Shown here piece after piece: positions 49,387-57,960 of a stretch of DNA of 64,000 bases. The first letter of the stretch is position 1; every line of letters begins with the position of its first letter. A program made the translations under genes and the position numbers. Source of the DNA: Microbacterium sp. CGR2 (lineage in GTDB: Bacteria; Actinomycetota; Actinomycetes; Actinomycetales; Microbacteriaceae); the NCBI RefSeq assembly GCF_003626735.1, contig NZ_RBHX01000001.1:1178001-1242000 (forward strand), given 5' to 3'. Under the pieces are notes generated by a model, which saw only the letters and a program-made list of their open reading frames with translations, was not told where the DNA came from and did no database searches.

Positions 49387-50344
49387 TTCCCGTTCTCTCC
49401 GGCGCGTGCAGCTCGCACTGCTCCCGGTGCTCCTCATCGTCGAGTTCCTCGTGTTCTCGCTCCTGTCCCCGCGCTTCTTCACCCCCGAGAACCTCGCGAA
49501 CATCGCCTACAACTCCGCCGACCTCGCCCTGGTCGCCGCAGGTGTCACGCTCGTCGTGATCCTCGGCGGCATCGACGTCTCGACCGGCTTCGCCGTCGGG
49601 ATCGTCGCGTGGACGGTCGCCAAGCTCAGCGGCACCGGCTTGCCGGCGTTCGTGGTGATCCTCGCCGCACTTGTCGTGGGCGCCCTGCTCGGAGCCATCA
49701 ACGGCAGCCTCGTGACCTTCGGCAAGGTGCCGCCCATCATCGCGACACTCGGAACCGCGGCGATCTTCCAGACCGCCCTGTTCGCACTCTGGAACAGCAA
49801 CGACCTGTTCTCCAGCCCCATCGCCCCGATCTTCTCCGGCGAACGCGTGCTGGGCGTGCCGATGGTCGTCGCCCTCGTGATCGCCGTCTACGCGCTGCTC
49901 GCCTGGTTCATGCATCGGCGCCCCTCGGGCCGCGAGCTGTATGCCACCGGATCCAACCCCGAGGCCGCGCGGCTGTCGGGCATCCGCGTCAAGCGCCTCA
50001 CCTTCCTGAGCTATCTGACGATCGGTGTACTGGTCGGGCTCGCCGGTCTGATCTACGTCGGCCGAGTGGGTGTCGTGCAGGCGTCGAGCGGAAACGAACT
50101 GACGCTCCTCGCGATCGCCGCGGTCGTCGTCGGCGGTACATCGATCCTGGGTGGCGAGGGCTCCGTCCTTCGCACTCTCGGGGGCCTCGTCTTCATCGTG
50201 GTGCTGCAGAACGGGATCGTCCTCGCCGGCGTCCCGCCGCTCTGGAACGGACTCATGGTCGGTACCACGATCATCCTCGCCGTGGCCATCGACGTCCTCG
50301 CGGCGCGCAAGGCCAACCGCCCACTCCTGAGAGGTCTCGCATGA
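49379..50344 (+). CDS. Ribose-type ABC transporter permease 1
   Basis: 321 residues from a GTG overlapping the ATPase gene. About ten membrane segments of the BPD_transp_2 family; VILGGIDVSTGFAVGIVAW, GALLGAINGSLVTFGKVPPIIATLGT and ATGSNPEAARLSGIRVKRL are diagnostic (the last is the cytoplasmic loop that contacts the ATPase). Pairs with the next permease. Confidence 0.94.
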   Translation: MADSRSLRRVQLALLPVLLIVEFLVFSLLSPRFFTPENLANIAYNSADLALVAAGVTLVVILGGIDVSTGFAVGIVAWTVAKLSGTGLPAFVVILAALVVGALLGAINGSLVTFGKVPPIIATLGTAAIFQTALFALWNSNDLFSSPIAPIFSGERVLGVPMVVALVIAVYALLAWFMHRRPSGRELYATGSNPEAARLSGIRVKRLTFLSYLTIGVLVGLAGLIYVGRVGVVQASSGNELTLLAIAAVVVGGTSILGGEGSVLRTLGGLVFIVVLQNGIVLAGVPPLWNGLMVGTTIILAVAIDVLAARKANRPLLRGLA

Positions 50345-51309
50345 ATCGCGTGATGAGGTCCATCCCCTGGAGTGACCGCCGGGTCTCCCTCGCACTACTC
50401 ATCCTCGTCGCACTCGTCGCGATGAGCCTGCTGTCGCCGTACTTCCTTCGCCCCGACAACCTGCTCTCCATGACGCAGTACGGCGCGGTGCTGGGACTGC
50501 TCGCCCTCGGGCAGAGCATCGTGATCCTCGGCGGCGGCGGTGGCATCGACCTCTCGGTCGGCTCGACCATGAGCCTTTCCGGCGTGGTGTTCGGACTGCT
50601 CGCGGTCAACGTCGGCCTTGACCCCTGGGTCGCGGCCCTCGGTGCCATCGCGGCGGGAGCGCTCCTGGGCGGCATCAACGCGGCTCTGATCACCCTGCTG
50701 CGCATTCCTCCGCTCATCGCCACGATCGCCACCCTGTACCTGTTCGCCTCCGCGGCGCTGGTGCTCACGAACGGCATCGACATCAATGGCTTCGACCGTT
50801 CCGGCTTCGCCTTCCTCGGTCAGAGCAAGATCGCCGGGTTCCCCACGCAGGTCGTGCTCGTCCTGCTACCCGCCTACGTGATCGCCGCCATCATCCTGTC
50901 GCGCACTCCTGCGGGCCGCCGCATCTACGAGACGGGCAACAACGCCCAGGCAGCGCTTCTCACGGGCGTGAACGTGCGCGCTACCCGCGCCGGTCTCTAC
51001 ATCACCTCGGGAGCGCTCGCCGGTGTCGCGGCCGTCGTCAACGCGTCATGGCTGCTGAACGCCAAGGCCGCTGCCGGTGCGGGCATGGAGTTGCAGTCGA
51101 TCACCATCGCGGTCCTCGGCGGCATCGTCATCACCGGTGGCATCGGCCGCGTATCCGGCACGTTGCTGGGCCTCGTGCTCGTGGTGATCCTCAACTCCGG
51201 TCTGCAACTGGCCGGTGTGAGCAACACCTGGCAGATCGGTCTTCTCGGAGCCGTGCTCATCATCAGCGTCCTGATCGACACCCTGCGAGTACGGAGGCAG
51301 CGCACATGA
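50341..51309 (+). CDS. Ribose-type ABC transporter permease 2
   Basis: 322 residues; ATG 50341 overlaps the previous stop (ATGA). Same family as its neighbour: VILGGGGGIDLSVGSTMSLSG, GALLGGINAALITLLRIPPLIATIAT, ETGNNAQAALLTGVNVRATR, VLGGIVITGGIGRVSGTLLG. Heterodimer partner of permease 1. A longer open frame starting upstream is a shadow within the first permease. Confidence 0.94.
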   Translation: MNRVMRSIPWSDRRVSLALLILVALVAMSLLSPYFLRPDNLLSMTQYGAVLGLLALGQSIVILGGGGGIDLSVGSTMSLSGVVFGLLAVNVGLDPWVAALGAIAAGALLGGINAALITLLRIPPLIATIATLYLFASAALVLTNGIDINGFDRSGFAFLGQSKIAGFPTQVVLVLLPAYVIAAIILSRTPAGRRIYETGNNAQAALLTGVNVRATRAGLYITSGALAGVAAVVNASWLLNAKAAAGAGMELQSITIAVLGGIVITGGIGRVSGTLLGLVLVVILNSGLQLAGVSNTWQIGLLGAVLIISVLIDTLRVRRQRT

Positions 51310-52328
51310 GCGAGCTCAGCACCCTCAGCACCCTCATCCCCTCGATTCCGGCACGAGGCGAGCGGGCGATCGACTTGCTCGTCGTCGGCGACACCGGCAT
51401 CGACCTCATGGTCGACGTCGCCGACCTGCCCGGCCGAGACGCGAAGTCGATCGGGCAGAGTCTCGGCATCCACCCCGGAGGCATGGGTGCGAACTTCGCC
51501 GTCGCAGCCGGCCTGGCGGAGTCGGCGCTGCGGGTCTCCCTGTTCTCGCGCGTCGGTGACGACCCGTTCGGCGTCGGATGCATCCGTGCGCTCGCCAGTG
51601 CGGGCATCGCGACCGATCATGTCGAGGTGATGCCCGACGAGCTCACCTGGTGGTGCGCCGTCGCGGTCGCCGCCGACGGCGAGAAGAGCCTCCTCGGCGG
51701 ACGCACGCCGGCCTCTCTTCCCGATGCCTCCCGCGTGGGCCGCGACGTGCTCTCGGCGACCCGCTGGCTGCATGTGCTCGCCGACGTTCCGGGGTCGGAC
51801 GACCTGATCCGGCGCGCGCGATCGGCCGGAGCGAGAACCAGCGTCGACGTCGAGGGCAGCTACGTCGTCGAAGACCCCGAACGGGCGAGGGAGCTCATCG
51901 CCCTCGCAGACCTGGCGATCATCAACACCGGCGCGGCGCAGAACCTCACCGGCACTGCCGATGACGAGACGGCGCTCGCCGCTCTTCTGGACGGCACCGC
52001 GCACCGCGCCGTCGTGCTCACTCGCGGTGCGGGCGGCTCGCTTTTCGGAGCTACAGACGGCGACGGCGCCATCTCGGTCTGGTCGCAGGCCAGCGTGATG
52101 GTGCCGCGTGTGGTCGACACGACGGGCGCGGGCGATGCATTCGCCGGCACGGTCGTCGCTTCGCTGCTCGCCGACCGTGGCGTCGACCAGGCTCTCGCCG
52201 CAGCGGCCGCGCACGCTGCCCAGACGATCCGGCACCTCGGGTCCCGCTCCGGTGGCGTCCCCGGGTGGCCGCACACCGTGACTCACCGCACACCTGCCTC
52301 ACAACAAACAGGAGACATCCATGACTGA
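51306..52328 (+). CDS. PfkB family carbohydrate kinase (ribokinase-like)
   Basis: 340 residues; ATGA overlap with permease 2. LVVGDTGIDLMVDVADLPGRDAKS, HPGGMGANFAVAAGLAES (substrate-binding Gly-Gly region), VLTRGAGGSLF and DTTGAGDAFAG with the catalytic Asp are PfkB signatures. It phosphorylates a sugar or ribosyl compound after import. The C-terminal tail (about 30 residues) is polar. Its end overlaps the next gene by eight bases. Confidence 0.93.
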   Translation: MSELSTLSTLIPSIPARGERAIDLLVVGDTGIDLMVDVADLPGRDAKSIGQSLGIHPGGMGANFAVAAGLAESALRVSLFSRVGDDPFGVGCIRALASAGIATDHVEVMPDELTWWCAVAVAADGEKSLLGGRTPASLPDASRVGRDVLSATRWLHVLADVPGSDDLIRRARSAGARTSVDVEGSYVVEDPERARELIALADLAIINTGAAQNLTGTADDETALAALLDGTAHRAVVLTRGAGGSLFGATDGDGAISVWSQASVMVPRVVDTTGAGDAFAGTVVASLLADRGVDQALAAAAAHAAQTIRHLGSRSGGVPGWPHTVTHRTPASQQTGDIHD

Positions 52329-53391
52329 ACTGACTGTCGCGACCCCGCAGACCGACCCGACGCGCTTCACCCGCCTCGAAGACAAGATCCTCGGATCACT
52401 CGCGACCGCGGTGATCGGCGACGCACTCGGTGCTCCGACCGAGACGCGCAGCATTCCCCAGATTCGCGCGCTCTTCGACGGTCCTGTGACGGAATTCCAG
52501 AAGCCCCTCGCGGATTCTCCCTACTCGAAGGGTCGTCACGCGGCGCAGATCACGGATGACAGCAGTCAGCTGCTCATGCTCGCCGAGGTGTTCATCCGCA
52601 CTCGCACGGCGATCACCGCGCGCGACGTCGCCGACATGATCCTCGAGTGGTCGACGAACACCGACTACTTCCCGCACTTCGCCGGACCCACGACCCGTCG
52701 CGCGGTCGCTGCGCTTCGTGAGGGCGCAGACCCCGAGACGATCGGCGCCGCGGGTGACGAGGCCACCACCGGTGCGAGCAACGGTGCCGCGATGCGCGCC
52801 GGTGCCGCCGGACTCGCCCACCCGGGAGACGTGGGTGCCGCTGTTCAAGCGGCGCTGATCACGGCACGCCCCAGCCACTTCACCTCGGTCGGAGTCGCCG
52901 GGGCCGCCGCCATCGCCGGCGCCGTGGCCGCTGCGCTCGTCGATGACGCGAGCGTCACCGACGTGGTCGATGCCTTCCTCTGGTCGGCGCTCGAGGGAGA
53001 GCGGCTCGGACGCGAACTCGGGCGCGAGGTCCCCGCGCCGAGCGTGTACGAGCGTGCCAAGCGCGCCGCCGAGATCGCGATCGTCGAGCGCGACCAGGAC
53101 CGGCTCGTCGCGCGCATCGCCGCCGAGATCGGCACCGGGCTCCCGGCAGCCGAGGCTGTTCCCGCGGCTCTCGGATTCTTCGTCGCCGCTGCCGGCGACC
53201 CGTGGCGCACCGTGCAGGCGGCTGCCAACGCGGGCGACGACACCGACACGGTCGCGTGCATGGCTGGATCGATCGCCGGAGCCTTCTCGGGCTTCGCCGC
53301 CGTGCCGCGCGACAAGTACGCGCAGGTGCTGGAGGCCAACCCGATCGACATCGCCGACGTCGCCCAGCGGTTGTACGAGGTCGTTCGCTGA
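52321..53391 (+). CDS. ADP-ribosylglycohydrolase (ARH) family protein
   Basis: 356 residues; GGAGACATCC before the ATG. DKILGSLATAVIGDALGAPTE (about 22-42), ITDDSSQLLMLAE (the TDDT metal motif in TDDS form), TGASNGAAMRAGAAGL and NAGDDTDTVACMAGSIAGAF are the conserved metal-site segments of the ARH/DraG family, which cleaves N- or O-glycosidic bonds of ADP-ribose or ribosides using two Mg ions. Cytoplasmic. As the last gene of a ribose-type import operon with a PfkB kinase, it more likely degrades an imported ribosyl compound than de-ADP-ribosylates a protein. Confidence 0.9.
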   Translation: MTELTVATPQTDPTRFTRLEDKILGSLATAVIGDALGAPTETRSIPQIRALFDGPVTEFQKPLADSPYSKGRHAAQITDDSSQLLMLAEVFIRTRTAITARDVADMILEWSTNTDYFPHFAGPTTRRAVAALREGADPETIGAAGDEATTGASNGAAMRAGAAGLAHPGDVGAAVQAALITARPSHFTSVGVAGAAAIAGAVAAALVDDASVTDVVDAFLWSALEGERLGRELGREVPAPSVYERAKRAAEIAIVERDQDRLVARIAAEIGTGLPAAEAVPAALGFFVAAAGDPWRTVQAAANAGDDTDTVACMAGSIAGAFSGFAAVPRDKYAQVLEANPIDIADVAQRLYEVVR

Positions 53392-53409
53392 CGGACATCC
53401 GGCAAGGAT

Positions 53410-53436
53410 GGGGTCGGGCCTCGGAGGTCCGGCCCC
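53410..53436 (+). terminator. Terminator hairpin of the ribosyl operon
   Basis: GGGGTCGGGCC and GGTCCGGCCCC pair with two mismatches around TCGGA, 18 bases after the last stop. Confidence 0.65.
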
Positions 53437-53461
53437 TTCCGCGTCCCTCCGCCAGCTGCCG

Positions 53462-54025
53462 TCAGACTCGCGGACGATACCGCTGCACGACGACTCCCGA
53501 CCCGAACTCCTCGCGCCCCACGAGCTCGAGCTGCACCCGCTCGCTCAGCCCGGCGAGCAGCGTCGGCCCGTGCCCGGCGACGACCGGATGCACGGCGAAC
53601 ACGTACTCGTCGATGAGTCCCCACTCGGCCAATGCCGTCGGCAGCGTCACGCCGCCCACCGACAGAAAGCTGTCTCCCGGCTCCTGCTTGAGGCGCTCGA
53701 CCGCCTCTCGGAGGTCGCCGTCGAGCAGTTCGGAGTTCCAGTCGACCGCAGTCAGGGTGCTCGAGACGACGTACTTCTTCGTCCGGTCGATGGCTTCGGC
53801 GAACAGGACCTCCGACTCATCCATCCAGTCGGGCCACACGCCGTCGGCCGGACGCCGCCACGCCGACTCCATCATCTCGTAGGTCACGCGGCCGTAGATC
53901 TCGGCATCCGCTCGTTTCATCTCGGACGTCCAGAAGTGCATGAACTCCTCGTCGGGTGGGAGCCCCGCCTCGTGATGGCAGCATCCGTCAAGCGTGACGT
54001 TGATGGCATATCGCAGCGGTCTCAT
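53462..54025 (-). CDS. DHFR/RibD-C-like reductase (YwjB/YyaP type)
   Basis: 187 residues; GGGAGAG before ATG 54025. RYAINVTLDGCCHHEAG at the N-terminus, EIYGRVTYEMM, KKYVVSST, LSVGGVTLPTALAEWGLIDEY and HPVVAGHGPTLL are characteristic of the RibD C-terminal / dihydrofolate reductase-like family of stand-alone NADPH reductases. The physiological substrate is generally unknown. Monocistronic. Confidence 0.9.
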   Translation of the reverse strand: MRPLRYAINVTLDGCCHHEAGLPPDEEFMHFWTSEMKRADAEIYGRVTYEMMESAWRRPADGVWPDWMDESEVLFAEAIDRTKKYVVSSTLTAVDWNSELLDGDLREAVERLKQEPGDSFLSVGGVTLPTALAEWGLIDEYVFAVHPVVAGHGPTLLAGLSERVQLELVGREEFGSGVVVQRYRPRV

Positions 54026-54113
54026 CTGTCGCTCTCCCTTGGATGCGCAGTGCGGTTTCTCGGGAAGGTAGCAGAGCACGATCGCGCTGTCACCGGCGTG
54101 GGCACGCGAAGGA

Positions 54114-54252
54114 GGCGTTTCGTCTCGCAGGCTCGCTCAACGACCGGGGTGGTTGGACTCGATCAATGGCTGGACGCTGTGGGGGTGAGGCGTTTCGTCT
54201 CGCTCCGCTCGCTCAGCGACCGGCGGGGGCCGAGCTCGCTCAACGACCGGGG
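54114..54252 (-). repeat. Dispersed repeat, two copies and a half, supplying the MarR stop codon
   Basis: 54114-54149 is identical to 45854-45889. A second copy lies at 54188-54222 (GGCGTTTCGTCTCGCTCC, then GCTCGCTCAGCGACCGGC), and a partial one at 54232-54252 (AGCTCGCTCAACGACCGGGGG). In the last, read on the minus strand, CCGGTCGTTGA contains the MarR stop. Confidence 0.88.
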
Positions 54253-54743
54253 GTCGGCTTGCGCCGGCCGGCCGACCGCGGGGGATTCGCGCGCAGGTGC
54301 CCACTGACCTGCGTCATCACTCGCGCGAGCGTGTCGACATCGGCATCCGTCAGTGATTCGAACAGCAGACTCTTCACTGCCTCGATGTGCCCGGGGAACA
54401 CTCTCGCCAGCACCTCCCGCCCCTCTGCGGTGATGGCGACGATCGTGCTGCGCTCGTCCTCGGGTGACGGCGCCCGCGTGACGAGCCCGCGTTCCTCGAG
54501 CGACTGCGCCTGATACGTCAGGCCACTCCTGCTGTAGACGACCCCGTCGGCGAGGTCGGTCATCCGCTGGCTGCCGCCCGGAGCGTCGCCCAACCGCGCG
54601 AGCAACTGGAACTGTACGTAGCTGAGCTTCCCGACATCTTTCAGCTGCTTCTCGACCGCGTGCCGCAGGAGGCTGCTGACTTCGGTGAAGGCGAAGTAGG
54701 CGGCGAGCTCCGTCGAGGAGAGCTGAGGAGGATTCGTGCTCAT
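54240..54743 (-). CDS. MarR family transcriptional regulator
   Basis: 167 residues. Winged-helix core: SYVQFQLLARLGDAPGGSQRMTDLADGVVYSRSGLTYQAQSLEERGLVTRAPSPEDERSTIVAITAEG in pieces typical of MarR (recognition helix about 70-84, wing about 90-105), flanked by dimerisation helices. Divergent from an oxidoreductase gene with two identical 18-bp palindromes between. Its C-terminal Gly-Arg-stop is encoded by the dispersed repeat. Confidence 0.92.
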   Translation of the reverse strand: MSTNPPQLSSTELAAYFAFTEVSSLLRHAVEKQLKDVGKLSYVQFQLLARLGDAPGGSQRMTDLADGVVYSRSGLTYQAQSLEERGLVTRAPSPEDERSTIVAITAEGREVLARVFPGHIEAVKSLLFESLTDADVDTLARVMTQVSGHLRANPPRSAGRRKPTPGR

Positions 54744-54760
54744 GCCCTAAGTATACGGCT

Positions 54761-54814
54761 TGCTTCGAATTCGAAGCAGTGCTACTGTCGACTTATTGCT
54801 TCGAATTCGAAGCA
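54761..54814. promoter_or_regulatory. Two identical MarR operators
   Basis: TGCTTCGAATTCGAAGCA, an exact 18-bp palindrome, occurs at 54761-54778 and 54797-54814, start to start 36 bases. Each site lies 18-20 bases from one of the two divergent start codons, so the regulator can control both its own gene and the oxidoreductase. Confidence 0.88.
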
Positions 54815-54832
54815 CAACGAAAGGACAACATT

Positions 54833-55762
54833 ATGAAGGCAGTACGGTTCCACGAAGTGGGCGGCCCCGAAGTTCTCCAGTACGAAGACATCGAGCAGCC
54901 CACGCCCGCCGCGGGTCAGGTGCGGCTGCGTGTCGCAGCATCCGCCTACAGCGCCGCCGACAACGGCATGCGCGCCGGCTTCCTCCCCATCCCCGTGGTG
55001 CTCCCCCACGTTCCGGGTTACGACGTCTCCGGAACCGTCGACGCGATCGGCGACGGCGTGAAGGAGTTCGCTGTCGGAGACGCGGTCATCGGCTTCCTGC
55101 CGATGGTGGAAGACGGAGGTGCCGCCGAGTATGTCGTCGCCCCGGCATCCGCTCTGGTTGCGGCGCCGAGCAGCGTTCCCCTCGCGGATGCTGCGGCGTT
55201 GCCGTCCGTCGCCCTCACTGCGCGCCAGGCGCTCTTCGATGAAGGGGGTCTCGAAGCGGGCCAGCGAGTCCTGATCGTCGGCGCGGGCGGCGTCGTCGGC
55301 AAGTACGCCATCGCCCTGGCCAAGAGGGCCGGCGCGTACGTCATCGCCACGGCAAGCCCGAGAAGTGCGGATGCTGTGCGCGCAGCCGGTGCGGACGAGA
55401 TCATCGACCACACCGAAACCGATGTGCGCGAGGCGGTCACTGAGCAGGTCGACCTCCTCCTCAACCTCGCCCCCATCGACCCGGACGAGTTCACCGCCCT
55501 GGTGAGCCTCGTCCGCTCGGGTGGAGTCGTGGTGAGCACCACCGCCTGGATGCCGGCACCTGACGACGCCGAACGGAACGTGCGGTCGGTGGTCGTGTTC
55601 GTCCGCAGCGACGCCGAACAGCTCCGGGAGCTCGTGGCCCTGGTCGACAGTGGCGATCTGCGACTGGAAGTCACCCGCCGCATCCCGCTCACCGAGCTGC
55701 CGGCGCTGCATGCCGAGGCCACCTCCAGACCGATCGCCGGCAAGGTGATCGTGATTCCGTGA
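54833..55762 (+). CDS. Zinc-independent NADP-dependent quinone oxidoreductase (MDR family)
   Basis: 309 residues; GAAAGGA before the ATG. MKAVRFHEVGGPEVLQYED, VPGYDVSGTVDAIGDGV and VLIVGAGGVVGKYAIALAKRAGA (nucleotide-binding loop, about 148-170) place it in the medium-chain dehydrogenase family, quinone reductase branch without zinc Cys clusters. It reduces quinones or enones with NADPH. The divergent MarR gene and its paired operators indicate induction by a reactive or phenolic compound. Confidence 0.92.
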   Translation: MKAVRFHEVGGPEVLQYEDIEQPTPAAGQVRLRVAASAYSAADNGMRAGFLPIPVVLPHVPGYDVSGTVDAIGDGVKEFAVGDAVIGFLPMVEDGGAAEYVVAPASALVAAPSSVPLADAAALPSVALTARQALFDEGGLEAGQRVLIVGAGGVVGKYAIALAKRAGAYVIATASPRSADAVRAAGADEIIDHTETDVREAVTEQVDLLLNLAPIDPDEFTALVSLVRSGGVVVSTTAWMPAPDDAERNVRSVVVFVRSDAEQLRELVALVDSGDLRLEVTRRIPLTELPALHAEATSRPIAGKVIVIP

Positions 55763-55769
55763 GGTGTCG

Positions 55770-56453
55770 TCACTCCCGTGGCAGTCGTGGTGCGCTATCC
55801 GGCCCGGAGGTCGCCACAGCTGCCGCGGGAGCGGCGGCGTGAGCTGCGGCTCGGGCGGCGTCGCGGGCCGCGCTCCGAGCGGCGTCATGCGCTTGTCGCA
55901 CGCGCGTCCTGATCTCCTGCGCGTCTTGGTCGGCGACGCGCATCAATTCCAGCAGGCGCTTGTGGTGCGCCCAGTGCCGATCCCACAACTCGGGCCCGAC
56001 TGCGGCGAGGAAGTCGACTTTCGTCGGGACTCCGCGGCGTTCATACTCCTGAAGCCGCGCGATCCGCTCCTCGATATCTCGGATGCCCCGGGCTGTGGGT
56101 GAGAGCCTCGCGGTGCTGCGCATCCACACGAGCCAATTCTTGTTCCCCTTGCTCTGGTTGCACTTCCCGCAGGCAGGGACGAGGTTGTGAATCTCAGAGA
56201 TATAGCCGGTCGGTCGCTGCTGGTCCACGAGGGGTCGCAGATGATCCCACTCCGTGCTTTCGCCGCCGCAGTACGCGCAGGCGATGTGGTCGAGCATTCC
56301 CAGGACATCCAGCGCGTCGCGGACCTCGGCCTCGGAAGGCATCACGACCGGGATGACTCCGTTCACGAACGAGTTCGTGATGCTCGAACTGCGGCCCGAG
56401 ATCCGCACCGGATTGGGCATTGCGAACCAGCTCAGATACACCGGAGAAGTCAT
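55770..56453 (-). CDS. HNH endonuclease domain protein
   Basis: 227 residues. The HNH/Cys4 module is at about 59-107: CAYCGGESTEWDHLRPL, HNLVPACGKCNQSKGNKNW. The C-terminal quarter is an Ala/Arg helix (DAARSAARDAARAAAHAAAP). Close relatives act as DNA-nicking or restriction-type nucleases. The start at 56453 lacks a good ribosome site; the ATG at 56339 (MPSEAEV) is an alternative. Divergent from a DUF222-HNH gene with an SOS box between them, and convergent with the oxidoreductase (7-base gap). Confidence 0.75.
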   Translation of the reverse strand: MTSPVYLSWFAMPNPVRISGRSSSITNSFVNGVIPVVMPSEAEVRDALDVLGMLDHIACAYCGGESTEWDHLRPLVDQQRPTGYISEIHNLVPACGKCNQSKGNKNWLVWMRSTARLSPTARGIRDIEERIARLQEYERRGVPTKVDFLAAVGPELWDRHWAHHKRLLELMRVADQDAQEIRTRVRQAHDAARSAARDAARAAAHAAAPAAAVATSGPDSAPRLPRE

Positions 56454-56552
56454 GAGTCGATCTTCGTGGATTGGCGACCGCACGCGCACGAATCCCATCG
56501 TCGAGCGGGCATCTGGATCACTTCCACCGATATGCCGAAGTACCGGCGTAAT

Positions 56553-56568
56553 TCGAACAAACGTTCGA
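56553..56568. promoter_or_regulatory. LexA (SOS) box
   Basis: TCGAACAAACGTTCGA is an exact TCGAAC-N4-GTTCGA, the actinobacterial SOS box, extended to TTCGAAC/GTTCGAA. It lies 31 bases before the DUF222-HNH start and 100 bases before the divergent HNH start. Confidence 0.88.
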
Positions 56569-56599
56569 AACTCGCAACGATCCGAGGTAGTATTGAGGC

Positions 56600-57940
56600 A
56601 TGGCAGAACTGATCGGATTGCACGAGGCGATGGCTCGCCTCGATGCGGTCTGGGCAGACGCTGACGCCGCGTCCGGCCTGTCACGCGAGCAGCTGATCGC
56701 CGTGAACGACGCCATCGGCGTGGTGCAAAGGCGAGTGGATGCCGTGCACGCCGACGTCGCTGCGGGAATCGCTCATGAGTCCCGCCCCGAGTTGGGTGCT
56801 GAGGGTCTGGCCAAGCAGCAGGGGTTCCGCACCGCAGCCAAGCTGATCGCCGCGACGACCGGGGTGTCCACCGGCGACGCCAGCCGCCTGGTGAAAGTCG
56901 GAGAGGCGACCGCGCCGCGCACAGACCTTTTGGGCGCCCAGCTGCCGGCCAAGTATCCGGCGCTGCGAGAGGCACTCGCCTCCGGCGCCCTCGGTGTGCA
57001 GGCCGTGGCCCTGATCCTCGCGCTGCTGGAGCGTTGCCGCATCGCCGCCGGGGCCGAGCGCATCGCGCAGGCCGAACAGTTGCTCGCCGAGGCCGCCGTC
57101 GGACTCTCCCTCGACGACGTACGACGCCTGGTCGTGCGGGCAGAAGCCTGGCTCGACCCCGACGGTATCGAGCCCAAAGAAGACGACAAGCGCTCGAAGC
57201 GATCACTGACGATCTCCGAACGCGGCGGAATGGTGCACCTGAACGCCATCCTCGACGCCGAGACCGCAGCCCCGGTGGTGGCCGCGATCCGCGGGTACGT
57301 CACCGCCGCCTTCGCGGCGCGCCAAGAAGCACCGGATGCCGATGCACCGGATGCCGACCGCCGCAGCGTCCAGATGATCCAGGCCGATGCTCTCGCCGTA
57401 TTCTGCGGCCACGTGCTCAGCTGCGGCCAGAAGGTTCCGCTCGCCGGGGCCACGGTCATCGTCCGCATGAACCTCGACGACCTGCAGAACGGCACCGGAT
57501 CAGCGACGATCGACGGTCTCGATCAGCCGGTCAGCGCGAAAACCGCCAGACAGATGGCGGCCGCCGGAGGAGTGATCCCCTGCGTCCTCGGCGGGGACAG
57601 CGAGATCCTCGACTGGGGCAGAGAGAAACGCCTCTTCACACGGGCGCAACGACTCGCACTCGTGGAACGCGACGGCGGATGCGCGATGTGCGGACTCCCA
57701 CCCGAAATGACCAAAGCACACCACATCCGATGGTGGAAACGAGACCACGGGCCCACCGATCTCACCAACGGGGTCCTCCTCTGCGAGACCTGCCACCACC
57801 GCATCCACGACAACGGCTGGGACATCCACATCGACGGCACCGGAATCAGCGCACACGTCTGGTTCCTCCCACCCCGCTACGTCGACCCCGACCGCACACC
57901 CCGCCTCGGCGGCCGCGCACGATTCGACATCGCCGCATGA
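56600..57940 (+). CDS. DUF222 (13E12 repeat family)-HNH endonuclease
   Basis: 446 residues. The N-terminal DUF222 domain (about 25-310, with GFRTAAKLIAATTGVSTGDASRLVKVGEAT and MVHLNAILDAETAAPVVAAIRGY) is followed by HNH at about 350-410: RDGGCAMCGLPPEMTKAHHIRWWKRDHGPTDLTNGVLLCETCHHRIHD in pieces, with both CxxC pairs and the catalytic His intact. This family is abundant and often duplicated in actinobacteria; a role in DNA damage or mobile-element biology is supposed. The SOS box in its promoter indicates induction by DNA damage. Confidence 0.92.
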   Translation: MAELIGLHEAMARLDAVWADADAASGLSREQLIAVNDAIGVVQRRVDAVHADVAAGIAHESRPELGAEGLAKQQGFRTAAKLIAATTGVSTGDASRLVKVGEATAPRTDLLGAQLPAKYPALREALASGALGVQAVALILALLERCRIAAGAERIAQAEQLLAEAAVGLSLDDVRRLVVRAEAWLDPDGIEPKEDDKRSKRSLTISERGGMVHLNAILDAETAAPVVAAIRGYVTAAFAARQEAPDADAPDADRRSVQMIQADALAVFCGHVLSCGQKVPLAGATVIVRMNLDDLQNGTGSATIDGLDQPVSAKTARQMAAAGGVIPCVLGGDSEILDWGREKRLFTRAQRLALVERDGGCAMCGLPPEMTKAHHIRWWKRDHGPTDLTNGVLLCETCHHRIHDNGWDIHIDGTGISAHVWFLPPRYVDPDRTPRLGGRARFDIAA

Positions 57941-57960
57941 GCCGGGGCGGCGTGGGGCGG

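Noticed and set aside
49609-51309. A 566-codon reading for ribose-type permease 2
   Set aside because: The upstream half is a shadow within permease 1; the ATG at 50341 in the ATGA overlap is the proper start.
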